Assembly (NCBI GenBank): GCA_010015655.1
Contig: ML976679.1
Location: 448,027-512,026, forward strand
Reading direction: 5' to 3'
DNA: 64,000 nucleotides
Source of the DNA: Bimuria novae-zelandiae CBS 107.79
Taxonomy: Eukaryota; Ascomycota; Dothideomycetes; Pleosporales; Didymosphaeriaceae
This document shows, one piece after another, positions 24,447 through 35,997 of this stretch (positions within the stretch are counted from its first letter, which is position 1; every line of letters begins with the position of its first letter). The notes beneath the pieces were generated by a model. It was not told where the DNA came from and searched no databases. It worked only from the letters and a program-made list of their open reading frames with translations. The position numbers were made by a program, and so were the translations under genes.

Positions 24447-25053
24447 TGGGCTTGATTGCCGATCGGTGTGCTAAAGCTCATAGGGGAGGAATTTCGACGC
24501 TATTGTGTATCCTGGGGTCACACAGGGTAAGTAGTCGAAGGAGTTCACGTTCCAGGTAAGCCACCCGGACAGTGGCTGATCAGCAAATTTGAGATGTGCT
24601 AATGTAATGACAAGTTCGTGCATGACAGAAATCGGCGCTGGTGGTGAAGAAGAAGAAGACAGTGTGAGTGTGAGTGGCGGAGGATGCAAGGTCCGGACAC
24701 AGAACAGGAAGCGACGAGGGACAGGAGCTGTACGACAAACGCAAGGCAGTGTTGTATGTTCGTTCACTGTATGCGAAACGTTGATGGAGCATCAGTCTTC
24801 TACCTAAGGCTGCAGCACACGTTCTCGGTGGCGGTTCCGTGTGGTCAGGTGGTGCTGCTGGGCGGCGCGACAGATGGGTGACAGCTTCAGCTGCCTTATC
24901 TCGTTATCGCGGTCCCGCTACCCCACAAACGTCGGGCGCGCGGAGCTATGGAGTGCTGCTCATACGGCGCGCTCTGAGGCTGTGTCTGCAGCCCACCATA
25001 TATCTTACCCATAAAATTAATCCGGACAGTCCCAGCGACACAGATTCGGCAAG
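24447..25053. promoter_or_regulatory. Shared upstream region of the 504-aa gene and urease
   Basis: This is a 607-bp head-to-head intergenic region. It must hold both promoters. Several GATA core sequences occur (such as TTATCTCG near 24895 and ATATCTT near 25000), of the type bound by nitrogen-regulatory GATA factors of the AreA class. They are frequent by chance, and this is inference only. Confidence 0.4.
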
Positions 25054-27875
25054 ATGCAGCTGTGTCCGAAGGAGGTGCGTGGCAGGGTCCCGTTGTCGTT
25101 CGTGACACACCAAATGCCCCTCCAAGCTAACGCCTTTGGGACAGCTCGACAAGCTCGTCATTTCGCAACTGGGACTGCTCGCCCAGCGACGCTTGGCCCG
25201 TGGGGTGAAGCTTAACCACGCCGAAGCGACCGTGTGTAGCATTATTCTCCGATGTGAGTAAAGCTGACAAGATGTAGGCGTTGATCGCGAACAACCTCCA
25301 AGAAGTATGCTCGCCACGCGACGCGCCTTCACCATGCTGAACCTCTCCAGCTGATCCGCGATGGAAACCACACGGTCGCGGACCTCATGTCCATTGGCAA
25401 GACCATGCTGGGTCGCCGCCATGTGCTCCCTTCTGTTGTCTCATTCCTCTCCGAGCTGATGGTCGAGGGCACCTTCCCGACCGGCACATACCTCGTCACT
25501 GTCCACCATCCCATCAGCTCCGATGATGGCGACCTCGAGAAAGCCTTGTATGGCTCCTTTCTGCCTATCCCCGCGAACGACATGTTTCCGCTGCCCGATG
25601 CGAGCGTATACGAAAGCTCGAAGCAACCTGGCGCAATTGTGGCGGTCAAGGGGGAGGCCGGCACCATCAAGCTCAACGAGGGAAGGAAGAGGATTCGCTT
25701 GAAGGTGAAGAGCACTGGAGATAGGCCTATCCAAGTACAACCAATGTGAACGGAGCATGGGTATGAAAACTTACCCAACGTAGGTTGGATCGCACTACCA
25801 CTTCATCGAGACGAATCCGCAACTCCAGTTCGACCGTGTACGAGCGCATGGCTATCGCTTGGATATCCCCGCAGGAACCTCTGTTCGTTTCGAACCCGGC
25901 GATACCAAGACAGTCACATTGGTACAGATTGCTGGCAACCAGGTCATCAAAGGTGGGAACCAGATTGCTTCGGGCTTCATCGGTGAAATAAACAAGTCTA
26001 TCATGGAGAAAATCAAAGCTGGAGGCTTCTTGCATGAACCAGAGCCCTCAGGGGATGCCGCACACATCGATATCTGCACCATGGAACGACAAGCATACAT
26101 TAGCATGTTCGGACCCACCACTGGTGATCTAGTTCGACTCGGTGCCACCGATTTGTGGATAAAGGTCGAAAAGGATATGACAAAATATGGCGACGAATGT
26201 TCTTTTGGAGGTGGAAAGACGTTGAGGGAAGGCATGGGTCAAGCAGGTGGAAGATCGGATAAAGAATCCCTGGATACTGTGATTACGAACGCTTTGATTA
26301 TCGACTGGACTGGCATTTACAAGGCTGATATTGGTATAAAGGATGGCCACATTGCGGGCATAGGCAAAGCTGGGAACCCAGACGTCATGGACGGCGTAGA
26401 CCCTAACCTGGTAGTTGGAAGCTGCACGGATGTGATCGCTGGCGAACATAATATTGTTACTGCCGGTGGTTTCGACTCTCATATTCATTTCATCTGCCCT
26501 CAACAAGCATACGAAGCTATTGCCTCCGGAATCACCACCATGCTCGGAGGCGGGACGGGACCAAGGTAAGTCTCGGACCCTTTACACCAAAGACTTCGCT
26601 GATCTGTGAAGTACTGGCACGAATGCCACGACTTGCACGCCTGGAAAGACGCACATTAAGCAGATGCTCCAAGCCATAGATGAACTACCATTGAACTTTG
26701 GCATCACGGGCAAAGGAAATGATGCCGAATTGCGACCGCTGCAGCAACAAGCCGAAGCCGGTGTCTGCGGTCTAAAACTGCACGAAGACTGGGGCACGAC
26801 CCCGGCAGCAATCGATGCCTGTCTGACCGTGTGCGATGAATATGACATCCAGACTCTCATCCACACCGATACTTTGAACGAGTCCGGATTCGTCGAACAA
26901 ACCATAAAAGCCATCAAGAACCGCACGATCCACACATACCACACAGAAGGTGCAGGAGGAGGCCACGCCCCAGACATCATCAGCGTCGTTGAGCACGACA
27001 ATGTGCTCCCCTCGTCTACCAACCCGACCAGGCCGTACACCAAGAACACGCTGGACGAGCATCTCGACATGCTAATGGTCTGCCACCACCTTTCCCGCAA
27101 TATACCGGAAGACGTCGCCTTCGCAGAATCGCGCATCCGCGCCGAGACGATTGCCGCAGAAGACGTCCTCCACGACCTCGGCGCCATCTCCATGATGTCC
27201 TCGGATTCCCAAGCCATGGGCCGTTGCGGGGAAGTCATACTCCGGACGTGGAACACTGCGCACAAGAACAAGGTGCAGCGCGGTACTCTGAAGGAAGACG
27301 AAGGGACGGATGCAGACAACTTCAGAGTGAAGAGGTACATCAGCAAGTATACCATCAACCCATCCATTGCGCAGGGAATGGGCCACCTCATTGGTAGCAT
27401 TGAGGTCGGAAAGGTTGCAGATCTGGTGCTGTGGAAACCGCAGAACTTTGGCGTGAAGCCGAAGCTCGTGATTAAGAGCGGGTTTTGCTCGTATGCGCAG
27501 ATGGTGAGCCTCCTGTGCTTAGGGAGAGAGTTTACATTTGACTGAATTGTGCAGGGCGACCCCAATGCCTCCATCCCAACTGTCGAACCCATCTACATGC
27601 GCCCAATGTTCGCGCCGCTCGTTCCCTCCAGCAGCATCACCTTCGTCTCACAGGCCTCCATCTCCTCCGGCGTCGTGAACTCGTACGGCCTGCGGAAGCG
27701 TGTAGAGGCCGTCATGAACTGCAGAAACATCGGTAAGAAGGACATGAAGTTCAACGATACGAGGCCGAAGATGAAGGTCGACCCTGAGAGGTACACTGTA
27801 GAGGCTGATGGGACGGTGTGTGAGGCCGAACCCGCTGAGAGCTTGCCTTTGACGCAGGGGTATTTTGTGTATTAG
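25054..27875 (+). CDS. ure1: Urease (single-chain fungal type)
   Basis: Seven exons (25054-25074, 25145-25231, 25278-25304, 25351-25734, 25784-26565, 26612-27503, 27555-27875) give 837 aa, the usual length for fungal and plant urease. It hydrolyses urea to ammonia and carbamate in the cytosol. In order it shows the gamma region ([17 protein letters not shown]), the beta region ([15 protein letters not shown]) and the alpha catalytic region. Active-site features are present: HIH (His406, His408), the Lys of KLHEDWG (about 489, carbamylated and bridging two nickels), [15 protein letters not shown] (flap Cys591, catalytic His592) and the nickel-ligand Asp of [10 protein letters not shown] (about 632). 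The first exon has only seven codons and was chosen because it restores the conserved start. Introns are 46-70 nt. The accessory genes needed for nickel insertion are not in this window. The protein looks intact. Confidence 0.97.
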
Positions 27876-28809
27876 TGGGAATATGCATGTTCGTTGGAGA
27901 ATCAGCATTTGTGTGACGAGATGGAATGGGGGAAATTGTATATGGTGGAGAATTAGTAGTGAATGTGATGAATATTTTGGGTACGATGTGCAAGCGTGAT
28001 GTACTATATGTGGACATGGACATTGAACAACGTCGTGGAAGTTTGGGATGCTTGCGCGCAAAATGCGACTGGGAAATATGGCTGGTGCGGAAAACAGTGG
28101 CGGCGTGCGTGAGATGCACGACTCCAGAACGGGGACTGCGCGAGCGCGAGGGGCTCTGTTTGGAGGCGCGGGCAATGTACCAGGCGGATGGCAGCCTGAA
28201 CGACGGGCGCATGTACCCCCAAAGCATAGGGGAGCAGCATAAGCGGACAGGGCGCTCTGTTTTGGCACGGGAAGCGTACTGTAGCAGGCGGATTGTAGCC
28301 TAAATAACGGGCGCATGTACCCCAAAAGCGCAGTGAGAGAACCTGCAGACAGCCCGTACCGAGGCGGCTGGACGAGCTTGTGGGGGGTGGAAAGGGGGGG
28401 GGGGGGCAGTGTGGCCAATCACAGGAGCTGGAGCTGGTTGGGCAGGCTGCAGCGGCTCTTCACGCTGGTTTTGCAGGCTGCATGCAGTGCAACGCAGAGG
28501 CGGTCTCCTTAAAGCCCAGTAAAAGGCGTCCCAATGTCCCCAAAGTAGAGCGAGGACTGTAGCCAACAAACCAGCGGTGACGCCCCAGCACACAGCCTGG
28601 TTTGGCAGCCTTTGCGGCAGGCACCGAAAGTTTGAGGGCGCCAATTTTTTGGGGCTCCCGGGCGGCCAGCGCCCGTTTGCAATTCCCTTTTAGCGAGCGT
28701 ACCCCCCCCAACCACTCGCCTTTGGTACCCTAAACCTTCGCCCACCTCTGCGCGCTCGCCTTGCCCACAACAAACTCGGCCGCGTACGACGCCAACTGCA
28801 ACCGCAACC
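27876..28809. other. Intergenic, 0.93 kb, with duplicated segment and poly-G tract
   Basis: No supported gene. It contains an imperfect direct duplication of about 85 bp (28138-28226 and 28245-28333) and a run of 13 G (28394-28406). The right end is the promoter of the HMG-box gene; the pyrimidine-rich stretch just before the ATG is typical of fungal 5' leaders. Confidence 0.5.
28138..28333. repeat. Imperfect ~85-bp direct duplication
   Basis: Copy 1 (about 28138-28226) and copy 2 (about 28245-28333) share GCTCTGTTT, then CAGGCGGAT, AGCCT and GGGCGCATGTACCCC in the same order and spacing, with a few bases inserted in copy 2. Most substitutions make copy 2 more AT-rich (GATGGCAGCCTGAACGAC against GATTGTAGCCTAAATAAC). 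That could be a RIP-like bias, but the repeat is far below the usual RIP size threshold. Confidence 0.6.
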
Positions 28810-30390
28810 ATGGCCCGTAAGAAGAACGAGGAAGAGGGCCTTGAGCTCAACATCTCCAAGGAGCAATACAGAGAGACGCGCGATTCGGTAAGTGCACCTT
28901 CCTGGTCCGCTGGTGTTGCTGTCGAGTCGCACCGAGACGCGCTTGCCTTCAGCTTCGTTCGCGATGCGACGATGCACCGCGCTTGGTCGCACGTCGTGGC
29001 AAATTCCGTCGCCCACCACCTCTGTCACGCAGCGCATCTACTTGATCGCGATCGCGACGTCGATGCGACTGCAGCATGGGCCCATTGAAGCCGCTGTTAC
29101 CGCGCCCGCCTGCGCAAAGCGCTCAGCCAGCACCGCGACGTGTCGCGTCTAAGAGACAACACAAGCCAGATGGAGGGCAATTTCTTACACCGAAACAGGT
29201 TATCATGGCCCTCACCAGTGTCCAGAAAGGCCTCCACAATGTCTCCACCAATATCAATGATCTGATGCACGCCTACATCAAGCACACGTCGTCGCTCCTC
29301 TCTGGCGGCGACGACGGACCCATCGAGGGCCTCCAGCTGTCCGAGAGCGCGCAGAATATGATCGAGGAGGCTGACAAGGCTAGCAAGAGCGTCGCGAACC
29401 TCACCAAGTCGCTCACGACGACGCAGGCCGGCGAGGCCGGCGCTGCTCAAGACGCGGGCAAGACGAAGAAGCGCAAGCGCGAGAAGAAGATCAGGGACCC
29501 CAACGCGCCCAAGCGCCCTCTGACTGCCGCCTTCTTGTTTACGCAGAGCGCGCGCCCCATTGTCAAACATGATCTCGAGAATGCACTTCCTGAAGGCGAA
29601 ACGTTGGAACCCAAAGCTATCAACAATGAGTGCACCAGACGCTGGAACGAGTTGCCTGAGGAAGAAAAGGAGGTGGGTTTCACAGCACATACACTACCTC
29701 GCCATGTACAACCCGCTGGTAGACAACTACTAACACGACGCACAGAAATGGAAAGCGTCCTACCGCGAATCCCTGGAGACGTACACCAAAGAAATGAACG
29801 CGTACAAAGCGCAAAAGGGCGCTGAAGCCGCCGAAGCCCTCGCCGCCGAGGAAGTCTCCGACGAAGCCGAAGCGGGCGCCCTCGACTCGGACGGTAACGC
29901 GTCCGACGAAGCCGAAGAAGCCTCCGACGACGAGCCGTCGCCCTCCAAGGCGCCGACGCCTCCCCCGACCTTTGCTAAGAACGCGGCAAACGGCAAGACG
30001 CCCTCGCGCCCGTCAAAGCGCCAGAAGACCGCCGCCACCCTGGCCGCTTGTGGTGTGAACGGACACGTCCCCATCGCCCCGGCTGCAGGCAGGGAAGCCC
30101 AGGCGCAGACGCCCATCCCACCTCCGGTTACCGCGCGCGCGCAGACGGCGGTCCCGCCGCCTACCCTGGCAACCGTTGAAGCCACGCCGGCCAAGAAGGA
30201 CAAGAAGAAGAAAGAGAAAGCCACGACGCCGGTCAAGGAGGCCAGCCCCGACGAGGCGCGCAAGGAGAAGAAAAGTAAGAGTGGACGCGCGACGAGGGCG
30301 ACGGGCGCGGAGGACAATGCTGGCGTGGAGGAGAAGGTGGGCAAGAAACGCGATCGGAGTAAGCGGAAGAGCGAGGGCGGTGGTGTCTAG
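28810..30390 (+). CDS. HMG-box chromatin/DNA-binding protein
   Basis: Exons 28810-28887, 29199-29672 and 29746-30390 give 398 aa; introns are 311 and 73 nt. Residues 1-60 form a conserved N-terminal segment (MARKKNEEEGLELNIS, then VIMALTSVQKGLHN) found ahead of HMG boxes in related fungal proteins. A basic stretch (KKRKREKKI) leads into a single HMG box at about 126-205 (DPNAPKRPLTAAFLF, then WNELPEEEKEKWKASY). The rest alternates acidic (SDEAEEASDDEPS) and Lys-rich segments (KKDKKKKEKA, KKRDRSKRKS), including likely nuclear-localisation signals. It should bind DNA without strong sequence preference or act as an architectural factor; a specific role is not assigned. The 311-nt first intron is long for the window. 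The second intron interrupts the box and has a clear CTAAC branch site. Confidence 0.85.
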
Positions 30391-31467
30391 GTGGCCCATC
30401 CCCCGTCTACTCCGCTGCGGCACCGGTACTTTTAGTCCGAGCCTTGCGCGTTTCCGTTACTGAGCTGCGTAGTACGCCCGGGCTCTAGCGATACACGATA
30501 GTGCGTATTCCCATCAACAGCATCGACAGGGTTGTCTAGTTTCTCACTCATGGCGTTTTCTCTTCTACGTATTGGCCTGAATCTTTCTTTTGGGCTCAGG
30601 CAAGCTGTTTTGGATGATATGCTCGGAGTGGAGCCTTTTCCTCGATGCTTGCGTAACGGCCATCTTTTTTTGTTCGCTTCCGCTGTAGATATTAGGTAGC
30701 GTGTATCTGTATCGTTTTGCGCATCGTCGCATGGGAAACGATGTCCAGGATAACAGAACGAGTTTCTCGTTGGAAGTGTTCCCGCCTGCTTGTGATGTCA
30801 AACGTTCAGACGCAGACAGGTAGGCTCGAGGCAAGTGCGCGTATGAACATATAAAGAGTTAAAACATTCAGTTCGACATGGTCGGACAGATGCGGCGTGG
30901 GCCTCTCAACACCTCACAAGTAGTCTTATACATGTGGCGGCATGCGACAACCCCCAGACAGACTCTAAAAGACGGCTCGAATTGCAATTTCCTAAAAATT
31001 TTATAGAGAGAGACAAGGAAGGAATGCGTAGAAGTTGGGTGGCGGAGGGGCGGGCCAAGTTACTAGTGTGTAGAAGTGAATCCTTGTTTCGACTACATGT
31101 CAAAACGGGCATTCCTCTGCGCAATCTTTCCTGGCGGGTAAACTAGAATTTTCCTCTTAGTTGAAGTAAAAGGCATTTGCTGTGCTCGGGATTTTCATTG
31201 CTTACCGACAAGCGACTCTGCAATCGACTGCAATCATGTCTCACGTCTGCGCGACAAACAGACGCGTCGTCGCGCAATCATGTGCCCCGCTAGTACCCCC
31301 CACGCGCCGCAAACGCTCCCCACCAAACAACCGCGCATACAACAAATCCCCAAACCATGCTTATCGATAACTGACTAGCTATCTACACTCCTTAAATAAC
31401 CCTTCCTTCTGCAGCACGAACATCTCTACCCAAAACCGTGCTCGCACCCCAGTGAAAGACACGAAAG
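30391..31467. other. Intergenic, 1.1 kb, no gene seen
   Basis: Lies between two plus-strand genes. It holds the 3' end of the HMG-box gene and the promoter and C-rich leader of the dsRBD gene (31380-31467). Short open frames on both strands have no recognisable product. Confidence 0.5.
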
Positions 31468-32745
31468 ATGGAATTCGACACCCCCACCGCCGTGCCGGTG
31501 CACTCACCCGCCAACCTGCCCGGCCAGATCCTCTCCATGGACGAGTTCATAGCCCAGCGCAAAGCCTCGACTCCCTCCGTCGCACCGCCGGCTTTGGAAC
31601 CTCGCGTCATCGCGGCCCGCTCGTCCAAGTACACAATCGAGCTCCACGAGAAGTACCAGGAGCTCGGCATCCCGCGGCCGGTGTTCGTCTTCGAAAGCGA
31701 CAGCACCGAGGGGTGGCGTGCGAAGACGGAGTTTCTGGGAAAGCAGTTGCGTGTGGAGAGTGCGTGTGGAAGTAAGCAAGAGGCGAAGGAGCGGCTGAGC
31801 GAGTTGTGCGTTGGGGTGGTTAGGGAGATGGAGGACGCTGGGCTGTTGAGCAAGGCGCCCAAGGCGAAAAAAGCGTCGCTGGAGAAGGAGCCGGTTGTGA
31901 ATTATATCGGACAGTTGCTTGGTACGTTCCCCGCTCTTTTTTGTATATCTATATGGGGGAGATTGCTGATATGGGTGTTTGGGGAAACAGAGTTCCAGCG
32001 TAGTACGGGAAGTCCGCAGCCCGTCTACACCGACTTCCAGCTCGGCCAGTCGTACTCGTGCGAAGTCACCATCGACGGTCACGCCCGCGCCTTCGGCTCC
32101 CGCACCACCTTCTTCACCTCCAAGCGCGCCGCGCGCCACCACGCCGCTGGCTGCGCGGTTAAGCACTTCCAAGCAGCGGGTTCCTGGCCCGAGCACGCCA
32201 CCGACCTCGGCGGCATCAAGAAGAAGAAACCTTCTGTCGCCTCCGTCCTGAACCCCTCCCCTAGTCTCTCTTCTAAAGTGGATGTGGATGCCGCGACAGG
32301 CTCCTCGTCCCCCACCCAACTCGTCGCCCACCTCGCCACCCAACTCTCCCTCTCCACCCCCGAATGGCGCTTCTCACCCTCCGAGGCCGCCGCCCCAGGC
32401 TTCCACACCGTGGCCTGCTACTTCAAGGGCGGCGGGCCGCACGAGGGGCCCCTCGGGGAGGTACGCCACGTGTACGGGAAGAAGAAGGCGAAGGAGGAGT
32501 GTGCGCGCTTGGTGCTAACCTACCTGCAAGAGGTCAAGAAGACGCGGTTGGAGTCTGCGAGGGCGGTGTTGAGGAGAATGAGGGGGGATACTGAGGCGGT
32601 TGTTGGGAGGGCGGTTGGGAGGATGGGCGTGGGTGAGGGCGGGGTAGAGGAGGTGGAGGAGGAGATGGGGAAGGTTGGAGAGGAGCCGAGTGGGGATGAG
32701 GATGAGGATGAGGGGTTTCAGAGCGCGCGTGAGGAGGTGAACTAG
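31468..32745 (+). CDS. Protein with three dsRNA-binding-like domains
   Basis: Exons 31468-31921 and 31991-32745 give 402 aa. Three segments have the alpha-beta-beta-beta-alpha layout of double-stranded RNA-binding domains: about 55-120 (LHEKYQELGIPRPVFVF to KQEAKERLSEL), about 145-220 (NYIGQLLEFQRS, PVYTDFQLGQSYSCEV to TSKRAARHHAAGCAVKHF, the best match) and about 265-350 (LVAHLATQLS to GKKKAKEECARLVL). The C-terminus is acidic (VEEEMGKVGEEPSGDEDEDE). No nuclease, helicase or deaminase domain is present, so it is probably an RNA-binding adaptor; a role in RNA silencing or ribosome assembly is possible but unproven. The 69-nt intron is a multiple of three and free of stops, so its retention would insert 23 residues inside the second domain. 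Confidence 0.75.
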   Translation: MEFDTPTAVPVHSPANLPGQILSMDEFIAQRKASTPSVAPPALEPRVIAARSSKYTIELHEKYQELGIPRPVFVFESDSTEGWRAKTEFLGKQLRVESACGSKQEAKERLSELCVGVVREMEDAGLLSKAPKAKKASLEKEPVVNYIGQLLGTFPALFCISIWGRLLIWVFGETEFQRSTGSPQPVYTDFQLGQSYSCEVTIDGHARAFGSRTTFFTSKRAARHHAAGCAVKHFQAAGSWPEHATDLGGIKKKKPSVASVLNPSPSLSSKVDVDAATGSSSPTQLVAHLATQLSLSTPEWRFSPSEAAAPGFHTVACYFKGGGPHEGPLGEVRHVYGKKKAKEECARLVLTYLQEVKKTRLESARAVLRRMRGDTEAVVGRAVGRMGVGEGGVEEVEEEMGKVGEEPSGDEDEDEGFQSAREEVN

Positions 32746-33663
32746 GTGTCGCCTACCCCGAAGACGTTTAGACCCGAGTCTTCTGCGGTATTTGACCTTT
32801 GGGGTTTGCGGTTGTGATTTGGCATAAGGTGCTGCGTCCGTGTCATGGGAGAGCGAGCATGGTTTGGATTTCTGGCATCCTCATAGCATAAAGCGACTAC
32901 CCACGCTTCTACGACGAGACGACATGAGACGACTGAATTAGATACACCATCATACATCCCACACAGGGAAACGTGGGGCTATACGAATAAATGAATACAC
33001 TATCTACACGTCCATCTTTCCAGAACAAAGTGATATTGTTGGATGACTAAATTTATGGATAGGCTGATTCTTTGAGGGAGACGACTTCATGGCAGCAAAC
33101 ATGATAAGTAGCTTTGGAACCTCATTAAACGCTTTGCCGTGGCTCAGAATAGAATACGTGCTCGATGGTGTGATTGTTTATTCTTGCGTGGTAGGAGTGG
33201 TGTCTAAGTTGATTCTTTGCATAGGATATGACGCCGTGCTTTCTGCATACTGGAGGTGTGTGTGCGGTTGTTGTTGTTGTTGTTGTTGTTGTTGTGGAGT
33301 GGATAAGCCACGGAATGCTGCGTGGACGGTACCAACCGCCGAGTGACTTGTCACTTTCCTGACTGTCAGCGCTGAGATAGCTGGCGGTAGATAAGGTAGA
33401 GAACGTACGCTTTTCTCGGCGTTTTCTGAGGTGGAAGAGTAGGCCTTATATGCGTAGTGCTCTCCACGTGCCCGAATTTTCTCAATCTAACAAACGTGCA
33501 GGTGCAGCTTTGCAAGAAGTCAACCCATGACGCGAGCACCAACCATTCCCTCACTACCTACAACTTCAATTCTCCGTAACATTAACATTAACATTAGTAG
33601 AAGATAAGATATTCCCTCCCAACACACCTCACATTAAACATTACCTCCTCCTATACCCCCTAC
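32746..33663. other. Convergent intergenic region, 0.92 kb
   Basis: Lies between the 3' ends of the dsRBD gene (+) and the abaA-like gene (-). It contains a (GTT)9-10 microsatellite at 33267-33296. No supported gene is present; the open frames here are short and featureless. Confidence 0.55.
33267..33296. repeat. GTT trinucleotide microsatellite
   Basis: About nine to ten uninterrupted GTT units followed by GTGG. It lies in a non-coding region and is likely length-polymorphic between strains. Confidence 0.9.
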
Positions 33664-35997
33664 CTACCTCTCCCTCCCATACTCCATCCCTCCACAACCC
33701 TTACTATCCCTCCTCCCCTCCGCCCCAACGCCCGTATCCTCGCACCCCTCCTCTCCAAAATCCCCTCCCTTCCAGAATTCCCCCTCCTCGCCCCCATACC
33801 CACCCGTCTCACTCTCAAAATGACTAATAAGCCCCGCATGCAACCACGGCTTCGTCGGAAAACACGCCTCCTCCGCAAATCCTCCATTCAGCGGTCCTAT
33901 GTCACCGAACGCACCCTCTGACACACCCATCGCCATATCCTCGAGATGAGGCAGCGGAGACGGCAGCGCGAGGGACGTACTTTGATGGTGGTGAGTCCCA
34001 TACGCGTCGTAAGAAGGAAGGTTAATACCTGGTTCCAAACACCCCTGGATAGTAATATACCCGCCATGGAAGTCAAACTCATTTGCGTTTGCGTTTGCGT
34101 CGTCCCAGCGAGCCTGCTCTTGGGATAAAGCGAGCGGGTGCTGGGATATGCCGACTGTGTCTTGGCTGTGCGATAGGGGCGGGAGAGAGTGTGAGTGTTG
34201 GGAGTACTCCGTCGCGAGACTGGATGCGGTGGCGGAAAGGGGGTGCGGAAAGTCTGCGCCGGGCCCTGTGATGGCTTCTAGCGCGAGGGTGTCGAGGTCG
34301 AGCTGTGGGGGGTGATAGGCGTGGGCGAAGTCCAGCGGGAGGGAGGGGTATATAGCGTGCGTGTATGTCGGTATTGAGAAGGGGAGGGAGGAAGGCGTGT
34401 GCGCGACGGGCGCGGGGGCGGAAACACGGTCCTGGATGTGCTCGAAGTCTTCATCCTTGACCCATTGAGGACCGAAACTGGCGACGCGCCACATCATGCG
34501 GCCAACTTCGTTGCTGGTGCGCGTTTGGTTGAACCGCCAGAGCACCGTTGCTAGACAAACCTGCTCGCCGTCTCTGGTACCGTAGATGTCCTGCGCCGCC
34601 GTCATGTTTTGCAGCTCCCCCCGGACGTGCTCTTCGTAGCGCGTGCGAGCCGCCAGGTCCTCTTGTGCTGAAGCTTTGGCGAGCAGATCGCCGAGCCAGC
34701 GCATCTTCTGGACCCAGAACCCGGAGCCGAAATGCACTTTCATAACCCCATTTTGCGGGAAGTAGTTTTCATAAGTGTGCGACTCGCCATCGGGCTGGTC
34801 AGACAATATACCAGCGTCGAAGAAGCGTGTCTGACACTGTATCGAGTCGTAGACGGAAAGGTCGAATTGTGAGCGTAAGTCAAACGTGATGCTGAGTTCT
34901 GCCTGAGGGGGCAGCTTGCTTGTCATGACTTTGATACTAGCATCGCACACGATAACCGGAACCCCCCGAAAGTTGTCGGTTTGGTGGAACTTGAATTCGG
35001 GGTATTGCTTGTGCCACGATGTGGTGTCGGTGACAAGCAAGTCGTCGAGCCGCGATCTACTGTTGCTGATCTGAGAGAATGTGTGGACGCGGACACTCGC
35101 TGCTTCGACAAACATGTCGAAGTTGGCTACCGTGTATTCAGACTCATCGTGGCCGGCGTGGACGTTCCCGTGCGCGACGGGCGACGGCAGATATCCCAAG
35201 CTCTGTTGCAGCTCAGAGTCGACCTGCGAGTGAGCGTATTTAAAAGAAGTGTGCCTGTGCCGGTAGTGCGAGCGGGCATGACGACTCCGGCCATCACGAC
35301 CGGACTTGTCCTCTTTGGACATGTAGACCAAGACTGGACTGGGTGTCAACACCTTATCTTCGCAAAAACCCAGCACTGCTTACTCTGAGGTTGGTCTGCC
35401 AGCATGGGCTTTAGCACTTGGATGTGGCTCGAGACCTGCTTCCGTGTGCGAAGCTCGCCGGTGTCCTTCATGATAGACTCTGCGACCAACTCATTGCGGC
35501 CACGCAGCTGCCCCTCTCGCATCAGCTTCCGACGACCCATAGGCGGCCATCGTACGAGTGCTAGACAAGTAAATAAATGGCCGATGGTTATTCAAAAGAT
35601 GAAGATACGTACCTCTGAAGAAGGCCTCCTCAGCGTGATCCGGCCAACGCTTATCATTTTCAGGCTTCGTGGAAGCAGTTTCGGAAGGCTGACGCTCACG
35701 ATACTTTTGATACTTGTCACAGTTCTTTAGAAGCTTCAACAGCCTCTTCGTCTCGATCTCGATCTGTGCTTCTGACTTGTCGACGCTAAAGTGAGGTGCA
35801 AGATTGCCGGTGAAGTAGCCGCCTAGCCGGCCAGCGTAAACAGGTGAGCGTTTTCGGGGTGAGGCATCCTCCGAATACTCATGCAGTCTGTTTGCTGATC
35901 GTTCCTGCAATGCACGGCTTGGTATGTAGGCCTCAGGCTCTGGTAGGGCTGGGGCATTGGATGGGAGAATGCATGAAGGATGATGTAGTTCCATCAT
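33664..35997 (-). CDS. abaA: TEA/ATTS-domain transcription factor, AbaA-like conidiation regulator
   Basis: Exons 35997-35613, 35560-35384 and 35333-33664, with introns of 52 and 50 nt, give about 743 aa. The TEA DNA-binding domain spans about 117-190 across both introns: [55 protein letters not shown] conserved N-terminal patch ([24 protein letters not shown]) and a middle region ([39 protein letters not shown]) match AbaA of filamentous ascomycetes. In Aspergillus nidulans, AbaA acts after BrlA and before WetA in phialide and conidium development. The Ser/Pro/His-rich C-terminus is probably disordered. The start at 35997 ([12 protein letters not shown]) is preferred because the 37 residues before it, from an ATG at 36108, look like leader sequence. 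Confidence 0.85.

Noticed and set aside
26582..27592. 336-codon minus-strand frame opposite urease
   Set aside because: Antisense shadow of the urease coding sequence, which has complete catalytic motifs on the plus strand.
31504..32343. 279-codon minus-strand frame opposite the dsRBD gene
   Set aside because: Antisense shadow; Gly/Arg/Leu-rich product typical of reverse reading of GC-rich coding sequence.
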